64,000 nt of DNA from Macrocystis pyrifera (taxonomy: Eukaryota; Sar; Phaeophyceae; Laminariales; Laminariaceae). Of the stretch, positions 54,071 to 64,000 are shown piece by piece; positions within the stretch are counted from its first letter, which is position 1; every line of letters begins with the position of its first letter. The notes beneath the pieces are model-generated. The model had not been told where the DNA came from and did no database searches. It was given only the letters and a program-made list of their open reading frames with translations. Made by a program: the position numbers and the translations under genes. The stretch is taken from assembly GCA_031763025.1 (NCBI GenBank), contig JASSKH010000031.1, forward strand, positions 372,001 to 436,000, in the 5' to 3' direction.

Positions 54071-54664
54071 ATACTTGTATGTTGGAGGCGTTACGGGGCG
54101 TAACTCAACAAAAAAGGCACGAAATCGATTGCTTGAGGGTTTTATGTATAAACCCGTATACACCGTATCATAGAGCGGTAATTTCGGATTCAATGAACAA
54201 AGTGTTTGTCACGACCACGAAGGGTTAACTGGGTGGAGGTATGGCCAAGAGACGGTTGTCGCAGGCAATCGCAAGACTGTCTTATAATTTGATTTTAGGC
54301 ATTTGAGATTAGTCAACCACCCCGACCATTCGAGGAGGTTCTGCATACTGCTGATTGTCAATAAATACGTAGCTGATTCTTCAAAACAACATCAGCTGAC
54401 AGTCTTTTGTCTGGGCAGAGTTCCATGAGTAGTGACTCCCTCTGAATATGGGCCCACGGCGAGACACGTTCGGCTGAGGCTTTCCGGTTGGTGTTTTATT
54501 TTGTTCACTTGTTGTTTTTTCGGGGCATGCCGAACGCCTGCCATGCAGCATGTTTTGCGTGGCCTGCTCACCCCGCAGAAACTACCGAAGACGAAATCTC
54601 GGTTTTTCCCCCGAAAAGAAGACGCGTCTGACATTGTGTACGATAGTAGGAAATGGGTGGTTTT
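54071..54664. other. stretch without recognised genes
   Basis: Nothing recognised apart from a cggggcatgccgaacgcctg segment near 54520 that resembles ggggcatgccgaaaacctgg near 47560. Confidence 0.4.
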
Positions 54665-55920
54665 GTTTGTTTAGTGTAACCCAGCATCATCCAGAACCAA
54701 AGATATCTGCTTCGATTCACCTGGTAACAATAAATGTAATGCATATGTGACATACTCCCAAAATCAAACTCACGGAGCGTAATTGTGTGCGGGGGCAAAC
54801 TATGGAGAGGTTTTGCTTTCATATCTAACCCAGCACCACCCACACCCAACGGTTGCTACTTCCATGCACCAAATACTGTAGTCCAAACCTCCGTGGGTAA
54901 GTGACATACTCCAAAAGCAACGTGCGCCAGACTACGTGGTAAGCGAGAGAAAACAGTGGAGACTGCTTCTCTATCCAACCTTTTATAGCCCAGTACGAAC
55001 GGTATCTGCTTCCATGCACCAGTATCAATGCAAAATACACTGCGTGGGTAGCTTCCTCACGCCCAGGTCGAAATACATCAGGCTCAGTTGTATGCGACAT
55101 GATTCGTCGGTTCTCTACCCAGCATAGCATCACCCGGAACGACCATTATCATTGTATACCTTCATGCACCAGATAATGTACTACTAACTGCAATGCCTAC
55201 GTTACTCACTTTTACTCCTATAGTATCTTGCATCAGTCCATGTGATGAGTATAGCATGGCGGACGCGGTGCTCTTCGATCTGAGCCAGAATACCCCTGCC
55301 TGAACGTTACCTGCCTCCGTGCACCAGTTATTGCAAAAGCCAACGCGTGGGTGACTTCCTTGCGTCCGAAGGAAAACGATACGGGCGCGGTTGTGTGCGA
55401 AAGCAAATTATGTGGACTTCGTTCCTTCTCTACCCAACCCAATATCACCCCAAAATAACAATGTATAGGCAATACACATTCCAATGTAACCTACTTTGAT
55501 GTCCAACTTAGCACGCACCAGTGGTGTGCGAAAGTAGTACATGGAGAATTCGTTGCTTCTCCACCCAACGCAGTGTCAATCAGAACGAATGTTATCTAGT
55601 TCCACGCACCAGCTACTGTAGTAAAGACTGCAACGTGTTTGTAACCTACGTTTACACGCTCTTTGACCTAAACCAGACTTGCGCGAGAGTAAGTCAAGTA
55701 AGCATCTGCACTTCTAGCCGGATTGTGCTAGCACCGACTGTATCTGTTTTCATGCACCAGGTCAGACCACATGCAGTACTTATATAATACTTCCGCGACG
55801 AATCTAGATACACCAGGCTCAGTTGTGTGCGGGAGTAAGCAGCGAAGACTTTCTTTCTTCGTTATCCTGCCCAGCATTACCAACACGAACGTGTTCTGCT
55901 TCTACGCACCAGACTTGCGC
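54665..55920 (+). repeat. degenerate ~150-bp tandem array, about nine units
   Basis: The landmark ctgcttccatgcacca recurs near 54707, 54857, 55007, 55157, 55311, (one unit without it), 55596, 55744 and 55897, a spacing of 148-154 bp. Each unit also has acccagca..cagaacgaacgg upstream and gtgtgcgagagcaaac downstream. No reading frame is kept across units. Confidence 0.85.
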
Positions 55921-56059
55921 ACGCATGCATGGGCCTCGAGACCAGGCGCCTTGCCTAATAGACCATGTCCGCAACAATACCTAACCATCACAGAATTGTT
56001 TCGTCTGGCAGTGCCCTAGGAAAAGCTCAAACACGTTCATTCGATGAAACCTCCACGAC

Positions 56060-56500
56060 CTAGTCATCTCATTATGGCGTCACCTATCGATCGCTGTTTT
56101 CGCACGCCTGACCAGCGGTGGTGCATGATATACTGGGGGCTGCACCTGTAGTTGTTGTAACTACATCTACCATGCGTATTGCATAGCAGGAAGAACTGAG
56201 CTCTGCCTCAACACGCATATATTAACGTAATGTCTGTCTGATGACCAGGCCATAAGACGATGGCGTCTCCGGTTGATCATTCTTTTAAAAACGGAACACA
56301 CGCCTGCACATTGATGGGGAATCATGTGAAAGAATTGCACCTGTAGGCAGGATACAAATCTATCACGTGTACCACACAGTAGACACAACAGTGCTTAGCC
56401 TACACAGCAATGCTTAGCCTACAAATACATCCCTTCACTTTTTATCCCGCGAGCAAGCAAGGGATGATGGCGTCACCTTCAGATGCTTCCATCCAAGCAT
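56060..56500 (+). repeat. degenerate ~190-bp repeat, about two and a half units
   Basis: atggcgtcacc-type landmarks near 56083, 56260 and 56468, each followed by a caccagcggtgg/tgcacctgtag region. Confidence 0.5.
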
Positions 56501-59480
56501 TAATCAGTAGACACCTGATCTTTTGTGGCGTATCCAATTGTCGCTGTTGTATCTACGGTCGTCATACGTATCTGCCAGGTACAAGGCATTCTTAGCATAT
56601 TTTGGTAGCTCCACAATACAGTCGTTTACAAAGAATGCCGAAACTGCTGACAATGACAAACATCGCCTCGGACCGGGTATGATGAAGCCGGGCCCCCGTT
56701 TATTTTCCGCGATCCATGAGTCAGTCCGGCGACCCGGATTTAGTGCATGGGCCATGTGACGCAAGATCGCTTCAAGGAGCTGCATCGGGGAGCCTATGCG
56801 AAATCATGTTCTCATAATTCGACCCTGAGCCTCATCTGAGTACGGGTGGACACGACAACAACAAAGGGTCAGGTGATACCTAGACAACAAAGCGTGACGC
56901 ACGCTTGGCATACTGCCAGTTAATGGAGACGTACACACCACTGTTTTGAATAATAGAGAGAGCGGCCATTTAAAGTAAGTCTACCGTACCTTATGTACAT
57001 CTGAGCCACACTTCACAAAGGTTTCGGAGAATTTTTCTTCCCCTCCCTTTCTGATTCGTCAGCCCGTCCCCGAATCAATTGTTGGCTGAAAGGTTCCAGG
57101 TACACTCCTCTGTGTCTATAGTAAAGTTGGGCTGCATTCTTTGTTTTTCTTCAATCGTACCAATCAAGATCTCGATCGAACCCCTCTGTGGCAAAACTGA
57201 AACACGGCCACAGGACCAGGTGCGTCGAACTACCAAAACGAAATCACACACGACATATTTTGTGGGGGGGGGTGCATTGTTACTCAGCGGACGGCATACG
57301 ATGTATGAACACAACACAAAGTTGGGTATATCGTCGAGGAGGATATGGGATATTTACGGCGAGCACGGGATTTACCTATATGAGGCCTGAGGTTGCCGGT
57401 TTATATTTGTTGCAAAACTCCAACACTAAAGAAAGCCACATAGCGTCCACTCCAAAACCATAACGCCAGGGCTGTAACCCCAGCATCCACGCATTTTATA
57501 TTTCGGCATCAGTATTTTAGTAATAGACCGGCGCCGCGCGAAACGACAGGAGGCCACTCGTTTTGCTCATTGCCCCGGTCGCCCCCCCTATACTACTACC
57601 TGGTACCTGGTATGTACATATGTATAGGTTCGGTTGGGGCCGGTTGGCGACGGCGCTGTAAGACACGGCTCTCACTGCGTCAGTTCGACAACCAGGGCAC
57701 CGTTGTCATGGATTTTCTCCGGCGATTACCACGGCTGGCGGTCGACTTGATCGTGTTTGTGAGGGGAGAACCTTTACTCCGCACAAGAGCGATAATCGTA
57801 TCACGTAGTGTGTAAGTCACACACGAGGCAGTTGCTTAATAAACCCATTGCTCTCTTTGGAAGTGGTCACATAAAAAAAGTACTAAAGACGCTGTCATCC
57901 ATATGCAAGAGAGCCCGCCTCAAACGTACTTTCTTTGAAGGACGAAGCTCACTCGCCCAACACTCACGGCAAATCGCGCCTGGTGCAAGCAATGTCTGCC
58001 TCGTCGGTAACTACCGGACGAGCTCCGTCCCGGCATTATAGGGATGCTGGGGTCTTCATAAGGTCATACGCCTACGGATGTGCATGATATTGAGTACACC
58101 CCCTCCTTCCCCCTCCTCGCCGAGTATCGCGACCAAGCACAACATGCTGAGCACGCGCGTCGACCAGTACTCGATTCATCACGCAACCCACCTTGGCTTC
58201 TCCGTCGGTTTATTTCCTGCTCCCGTCAGATTGTCTTTTATGTCACACTTGGAGCGTTTTTTCAGCGCCCCACAGTGGTTTGAACCGCCTATCTATCACA
58301 CATTGTTTGTCTGATGCCCATAAAACAATACATTAATCAAGATGTCTGTGAAGCTCAACATTTCATAGCAACTAGGAGTGGAGCAAATGCAAAAGCAAAA
58401 AACAAATCCCTCACACATTCAAAACTCACGGTTCTCCCTACGCCGGCCTGTCCGGCACCTTCTTGATACGTCTCCGATTGCAACAATACATTACGTTCTT
58501 GCGCCGTACTTATCGTCGTGGCCACAGCGATTCGCGACTGCTTTACAGCAGCAGGGAGGTAGCTATTTTTCAACTTTGCTCAGATGGTATATTGCGGCCT
58601 CGCTCTGATACATGGTACCATATGATACGTAAGTCGCCTGCTGCCACCGTGCGCCACCAATGGACGACCGGTGTTGATATAGACGGGGTCCCTGAAGACC
58701 CCTTAATAGTATGCAGTGACCCACATATTGAGCGGTCAACAGCCCGGGACCAGGGAACAGTAAATTCCCGTTTCTCAGAGACTCGGTGTTTACCTACTGA
58801 AGCGACAAAGCGTTTTGAGCACCTTCTCTAAGGTGCATTCTGCGTTTGACATTTCCGAATGCGGTCATCAATAGTGAACGGCCTCAACTGGTACATAGGG
58901 TGTATCAGGCAAATTAAAGTTTAACAGCGTTCCCTGTTGTCGGCTAGTACAGGGGGTCTACGGCTGTCTTATAAGCAACCTTCTTAGCTTGATGCAAACG
59001 AATATCGAAACGAAAGATTGTTTGTACCACCTATTCGATGACCGCCAATCATCGCACTTGACGACAGGACACATCAATAATTCTCCATGTATCGAAAAGC
59101 ACACCGCTTTGCCGGGTGTGACACGCGCCTAGTGCTCGAAACTCGAATCGTCGACTCAATCCCCTGTGAATCGGTGAAGTGAAGCACAGATTTGACGAGT
59201 CTCTACATGACCTGTGTCAGACGGCAATAAATGGCCCATACGAGAATATATAGCTTTCATGCTGCGCCGCTCGTTCCAGGCAAACTCCGCCAGTTGACCT
59301 CCTTCAGGCCTCGACTATAAAGCGAACATGTCAAGAGTAACACACGAAACAGGAAGGGTTACTTATGTGAATCACGCCATACAGGACAAAGGAGACAAGC
59401 ACCACCGCAGCCGTTGGTGTTTATCGTGAACAGATCTCGGTGTCTGTTAGGGGCAGGTGGAATGACAAGCGTGTCAACTC
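56501..59480. other. long stretch without recognised genes
   Basis: Open frames up to 122 codons (for example 58463-58831) on the plus strand, but no motif I can name. No RNA gene recognised. Confidence 0.35.
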
Positions 59481-59491
59481 TGGCTTGATCT

Positions 59492-59662
59492 CTACATATT
59501 TCCATCACTGACCTCGAGTAGGCTGATCCGTCCGTCTCCATCGATCCTGACCGAGTCCAGCGTGACGCTGTCCACTTCTTCCTCCTCAATGCCGAGAGAG
59601 GAGAGAGCCAAACGTAGACCCTGGGGAAGAGTCGAACTCGCCGATGACGTCACCGTTGACAT
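59492..59662 (-). CDS. exon-like segment, acidic SEA-like C-terminus, hypothetical
   Basis: Minus-strand frame from a possible ATG at 59662 to TAG at 59494-59492, 56 codons. The segment LRLALSSLGIEEEEVDSVTL then DSVRIDGDGRISLLEVSDGN has the helix-then-strand look of short extracellular (SEA-like) domains seen next to Thr/Pro-rich linkers in heterokont proteins. That comparison is from memory of the pattern only. A TCCCGCAG lies just upstream on the minus strand as a possible splice acceptor. If real, it could be the terminal exon of the gene whose Pro/Thr-rich part is at 62742-63860. Confidence 0.3.
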   Translation of the reverse strand: MSTVTSSASSTLPQGLRLALSSLGIEEEEVDSVTLDSVRIDGDGRISLLEVSDGNM

Positions 59663-60120
59663 TTACCTGCGGGACGATTCAATACCATCAGTGGTCAGTC
59701 TGTCGATAGTTTTCTGCCGGAGTACCCAGCACTTTGTCATCACACTACTGGTGGTTTCCTGCGAGACAATTTGGCACCTTCTCAGAAGAGTGTCATGTTC
59801 GTGTCGCACAGTATAATTACTCGAGCACTAACCGCGATTCTTTACGTACGGGTAGATTCAGCACGTAGTCAGACCGTGCATATTCACCCGCAGGATACTT
59901 CGACACTTAGTCAAACCATTGATACTTACCTGTGTCTCGAATCAAAACTGGGTCAGATCGTTGATGTCTAGCCAAGGATCTAGTTCGAAACACGTTCACC
60001 CCGGTGATTTCTCTCTGCGGAGCAACTTGTCATTTAGACAGACAGGTTGCTCTTTACCTGCATGTCATTCGACAAAAACCAGACGTTTGATATTTACCTG
60101 CGGGAGATTGCATTTCTCAC
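59560..60120 (-). repeat. degenerate ~55-60-bp repeat with GCAGGTAAA motifs
   Basis: On the minus strand the word (C)GCAG-GTAAA/T followed by TCAACGGTCTGAC-like sequence recurs near 60095, 59930, 59890 and 59665. It looks like repeated splice-site-like or exon-edge sequence. Confidence 0.45.
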
Positions 60121-61410
60121 ACTGACCTTTTTGACGAATCGATAGCAGCTGCGAGGAATCAGATATCGCACCAACGCTACTACCCGATCTGTACAGCAAG
60201 ATTCGCGATGGATCCCCAGTTTGTTCTTATTGCCATACCATATAGGGCATTATCGATGGCTACACGTTAAAGACATGATGGTGGAGTGGGGGGTGGTAGG
60301 CATACTACATAACAGCGAAAGTCGTACTGTAATCCACGAGTACATATCGGATAGATGGACGCGGGCCACTACATAGGTAGTACCCCATCAGGATCCTCTC
60401 TTGAGGACAACTACGCCTCGCCCAACGGTCGACTTTGCAAACAATGACCGACAAGAGGGATACACAGTGATACGTAGTCCCATGGGCTACGTTTCTAGTC
60501 TGATAATACGGGTAATACTTATCGGATACAAATACGTTGGGTAGTCCCACCACTGGGGAGCCCCGGCGGGAAGATGGAGAAACGAGCAAAATAAGTTCGA
60601 CCGCCTGCTTGCCGTAGACCCGTGCTACGGCAGGTATTGGAGCAGCACATTTCGGCCGAATTGTTACTAACATATTGAGGTTCCAACCTAAACAACCACC
60701 AAATATCCATGGAACGCCATTACTGTTTCACACTAGTATTCTTTGTGTACCTAAGCCATAGCATTGCTCGTCTTGATTCACCTTGTAGTCAGTGTTCGGA
60801 GGATATAGAGAACCTCATACGTCGGTGCACCCCCTACTGCAGCATGCGTCCGTCACCCATGGCCCAATATGTATCGAAGTAGTACCGCGGAACGATACCT
60901 ATAAACGTATGAAAGCGGAAAACATGAAATCGAAGGGGTGGTTTACGCCTGCATCGTTTAGGTGTACGCTGGGCCATATCGTCGCCCGAGATGCACCGAG
61001 TCATTGTCACACAGACGTCAAGTCAGCCCTTCTATGATGGGGGTTTGACCTTCTCGTGCACTTTGAACAACTTCCGCAAACCGATTTCGATATACATTAA
61101 CACCTCATGGCGCAACCTGTAAATGGTTTCTTGTTGACGCTGGCTAGGACCACACAACCCAAATTTGACACCATTGGCATCCTGTAGCAGAGGTAGTCTC
61201 AACAAGCATGGAACGTTCCACTGCACCCCATCATTATGTTCAGTATCCTATTGCACCGTGGTTCACATCGTCAACATGTATACTACGTGTAACTCTCGCC
61301 AGCATATCTGGGCGCACTCGTGCCTAGAAAGCCAAGGCAGCAGCAGTTTGTGCCCACAATAGTGATATCCGCCGTAATACGCAGAGTGCGTATGCACCCA
61401 GAACCCCCCT
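60121..61410. other. stretch without recognised genes
   Basis: Short open frames only. Confidence 0.35.
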
Positions 61411-61625
61411 GCCATCCGCCTACTGTCAGTGTGCGCGTGTAAGTCAAGAATGTCCTGAGGACTGCCAAGGGTGCACTTGAGATCGCATTGTCCTCCGTCT
61501 GCCAAGATCGCCTTGACCAATAACCACCTCGACTCGTCCTCGTCGCTGATGCCATCGCGAGCCAGGGCTGTCAGACACCCACCCGTAGACGACGTCGTCA
61601 CTGTCGCTCCTGGGGCGACTGATGT
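61411..61625 (-). CDS. exon-like segment, hypothetical
   Basis: Within a minus-strand open frame (61263-61682), the stretch LTALARDGISDEDESRWLLV, KAILADGGQCDLKCTLGSPQ and DILDLHAHTDS has the composition of a folded acidic domain with two Cys. The flanks of the frame (His/Trp-rich end, Ser/Pro start) look like intron read-through. No family recognised. Same strand as the segments at 59492 and 62742. Confidence 0.3.
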
Positions 61626-62741
61626 AGGCGCTGGCCGTGACAACGATAGTGGTCTTGGTCCCGGCCTCTCCTTGATCGTCATCGCTGCTGTATATTATCA
61701 TCATCCTGCTGGAGTGCATGCACGGATGCCGGTAACAACCTCGAGAATAAAGCGTGAACTGTGGACACACGCTTCGACTGCATGCATAGATACCAGTAAC
61801 CATCATCGTTGTAGTGCTTGGATATCGGAAGCAAGAGTGCCGAGGATACAATGATGCAGTAGAGAGTGTTGCCCTGTGTTTCAGTGGTATCACAGCTACT
61901 ACTAGTAACAATAGTGTGTGTGATCGGATGCCGTCTATTTCTTTTGCCAGTGAAATGTAGACGAATCTCGGTCGTGCATAGTAATCACTTCTCATGTCAA
62001 AGCAAGGAGAGATCGGGTTCTCCCACGTCCCCGCGTCGAGATACGTTAAGAGTACTGACGCAACTTTAAGTCAAGTCATTATTAATTGACCACGCTTCTC
62101 TATCACCGTGTTGTCCAATATTTCTGGACGATGTTGGATGCGATGTGTGTGATATATCTACCCCATCGAGTTTGATACCGCTGTTGTTCGCATGCTTTCC
62201 CAGCAACACTTGTTGAATGAGGGACTATGAATAACAGTACTAATAGTATAGAGCTTCTTCCCCAGGAACATTGAGTGTCTATTCCGATCGCAGCACGCGT
62301 CCATCGGTACATCGCTATATTACACGTGCAGCTGTCATTGGCCGTCGTCTATGTGATACAACATATTTCGACTATAACCCTACTTGTGCCGTGAAATCGT
62401 TTGACTCTAGGTCCAACATGATTCGCCCTAGTACTAGTTCACATGCGGTCGATTAAGCGTCCCAAGTGTGGGGTTAGCACGATTTAGCTTCAGGTACTCC
62501 GTCAGCGCGGTCAACGCTTTCGCACTATGAATATGTTTCCCTATTCAGATCCACGCCAAGTATTTGACACGGAGTGAATTTTTCGTCCGGGATTTCGTCG
62601 GCCTTGTTGCAAGAGTGCAAAGCTCGTTGTCGTATCTCACCAGCGACAATTCACGCATTCCGCCGATCACATCTATGGACGTTCAATGGCCTGATCAGTG
62701 GAAGTACAACAAGACCACCACAAACAGTACTCCGTACCGAA
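61626..62741. other. stretch without recognised genes
   Basis: Could be intronic to a minus-strand gene. Nothing else recognised. Confidence 0.35.
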
Positions 62742-63860
62742 CTACAGCACATTTCCTACCCCTAGCGTATATGGCGAAAACGTGACTGGCGTATCGGCCG
62801 GAGACGGCGCGGGAGTAGCGACGGGGTGTTGTACGTCAACAGGAACGCGAGTAGTTGCAAGACTCGGTGGTGGGATAGTTGCCGCGAGGGGGGGAGTGGG
62901 CGCAGCAGGTGCAGTAGTAACGGTAGGCAGTTCGACCGTGGGAGAGACAGTAGAAGGGCTCGTGGGAGAGCGTGTCGACCAAGGTTCGACAGTAGGAGAT
63001 ATGCTCACGACTGCTGCGTTAGTTGCAGGGCTCACGGGAGAGCAAGTGGGAACCGGTTGAATCGGGATGGTAGTAAGCGGTTCAACGGCGGTGTGGACGG
63101 TGGGAAGGCTGGTGAGAGTGGGCGTATGACCAGAGTAATCGGGTCGGCGGAGGGTTCCACAGATGGAGATGTAGCCACCACAGATGCGTCAGTCAGAGAA
63201 TTAACGGGTTCAGGTGTAGGCTGTGCCGTGATAGGGGCGGTGGTATTCGATTCGACGGTGGGCGGGGTAGTCAAAGGGCTTGTGGGAGTTGACGTGAGCT
63301 CCGGCGTAGACGGTGCGGCAGTGGGATCAACATTGGGAGGTAAAAGCACAACTGGTACGTTAGTCAGAGCGGTCACGGGCGAAGCCGTAGGGTCCGGCGT
63401 AGTCGGGGCAGCGGTCGCCTGTTTGGCCGCGGATGGGGCAGTAGGCGGACTGGTGGGAGGGGGCGTTGGCTCTGGTGTGGTCAGAGTCGCTGTTGGGTCA
63501 GCAGTAAGGGGTAAGGCCACCGCGGGTGAGGTAGTCGGAGAGGTCACGGGCGAAGCCGTGGGGTCCGGTGAAATCGGCGAGGCGGTAGGCGGTTCGACGG
63601 TGGGTGGAACCGTAAGCAGACTGGTGTGAGTGGGCATAGGCTCCGGTGTGGTCATGGCGGTGGCAACCATCGGAGATGTGACCACCACCGGAGCGTTTGT
63701 TAGTAGGCTCACGGTCGAAAGCGTCGGCTCCGGCGTGATCGGGGAGACTGTAAGCTCAGATGTTGGAGGAGAATTTGGAAACGGTATTGGTGCGGTCGTG
63801 GGCTCAGGCGCAATCGTAGCGGTCGGAGCAGGCCCTGGGGACACCTTGTCTCCCGTGATA
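62742..63860 (-). CDS. Thr/Ser/Pro-rich mucin-like protein segment
   Basis: About 370 codons on the minus strand, almost wholly Thr, Ser, Pro, Val and Ala, in imperfect ~30-residue repeats of the form T-S-P-T-x-x-P-(T/A)-x-P-T-T-P-E-P-T. It ends at the stop near 62742. Such regions are heavily O-glycosylated linkers in secreted or cell-surface proteins. The frame changes once near 63130: the first part stays open to about 63032, but the repeat pattern clearly continues in the next frame. A pyrimidine-rich tract (minus strand, about 63870-63980) ending in CACGGGAG suggests a 3' splice site near 63855, so I start the exon there. An alternative start at 63988 would read through this tract. Confidence 0.55.
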
Positions 63861-63985
63861 GCGAATGAGGAAACAAGGGAGGGAGGAAGGGAGGGAGGGA
63901 AGAAGAGAAGGAACGAGGCTGGGAGGTAAAGACGGAGTGCGTTATGAGAGGGAAGAAGAGGAGAGGGGGGAGGGGGGGGGGGAGA
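63861..63985 (-). other. probable intron end: polypyrimidine tract
   Basis: On the minus strand this is nearly pure C/T (ctccctccc and ttcttccc words) and leads to an AG. It fits a branch/polypyrimidine region of an intron, or simple-sequence DNA. Confidence 0.4.
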
Positions 63986-64000
63986 CAAGGGGAGAAGGAG

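Noticed and set aside
62826..63929. plus-strand Gly/Val-rich open frames at the right edge
   Set aside because: Complement of the Thr/Pro-rich repeats; the minus strand gives the typical PTS-rich pattern and splice-like upstream tract.
1..64000. CRISPR arrays, rRNA genes, bacterial operons
   Set aside because: No regular repeat-spacer arrays, rRNA signature sequences or ribosome-binding-site-led gene strings were seen.

Overview
This window is repeat-dominated eukaryotic nuclear DNA. It has no operons or prokaryotic gene layout. Exon-like segments are sparse and carry splice-type signals, and most of the sequence is retrotransposons, short inverted-repeat elements, a tRNA-derived SINE and many decayed tandem arrays. 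The mix (copia polyprotein with a second CxxHxxxxHxxxxC knuckle after the gag CCHC, chromodomain Ty3/gypsy, DIRS-type tyrosine-recombinase element, a Thr/Ser/Pro-rich secreted-type protein) suggests a stramenopile, perhaps a brown alga. That assignment is inference only.

Layout. 1-0.7 kb: 3' part of a CCCH zinc-finger gene with a polyproline tract. 0.87-13.3 kb: a decayed DIRS-like retroelement (repeat-containing ORF1, RT-RNase H, tyrosine recombinase, duplicated 3' terminus). Its recombinase gene is split by a 6.8-kb Ty1/copia element on the minus strand (LTRs 4848-5322 and 11170-11644, target duplication ATGAC). 13.3-19.5 kb: dispersed and tandem repeats, a tRNA-derived SINE and a MITE. 19856-25134: a young chromodomain Ty3/gypsy element on the minus strand with apparently identical 232-bp LTRs, inserted in frame into a small ORF. 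25-34 kb: mostly non-coding, with two arrays of palindromic TAACAT/ATGTTA motifs, a second MITE and several minisatellites. 34186-38275: a 4.1-kb LTR-bounded element (TSD GATAT) with no recognisable gag or pol, i.e. a large non-autonomous LTR element, inserted in a 43-bp minisatellite. 40.5-46.3 kb: a MITE and a cluster of small gene-like ORFs, the best candidates for ordinary or virus-derived genes. 46.6-56.5 kb: homopolymers and a dense series of tandem arrays (107, 125, 150 and 410 bp) plus the second SINE copy. 56.5-64 kb: largely unexplained sequence, with minus-strand exon-like segments and a Thr/Ser/Pro-rich coding region at the right edge.

The coherent systems are the mobile elements and their layering: copia landed in the DIRS recombinase, gypsy in a host ORF, and the LARD-like element in a satellite. 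None of the autonomous elements reads as intact. Several breaks fall at homopolymers, so some may be sequence errors. Coordinates of terminal repeats and target duplications were read directly; percent identities are counts by eye.
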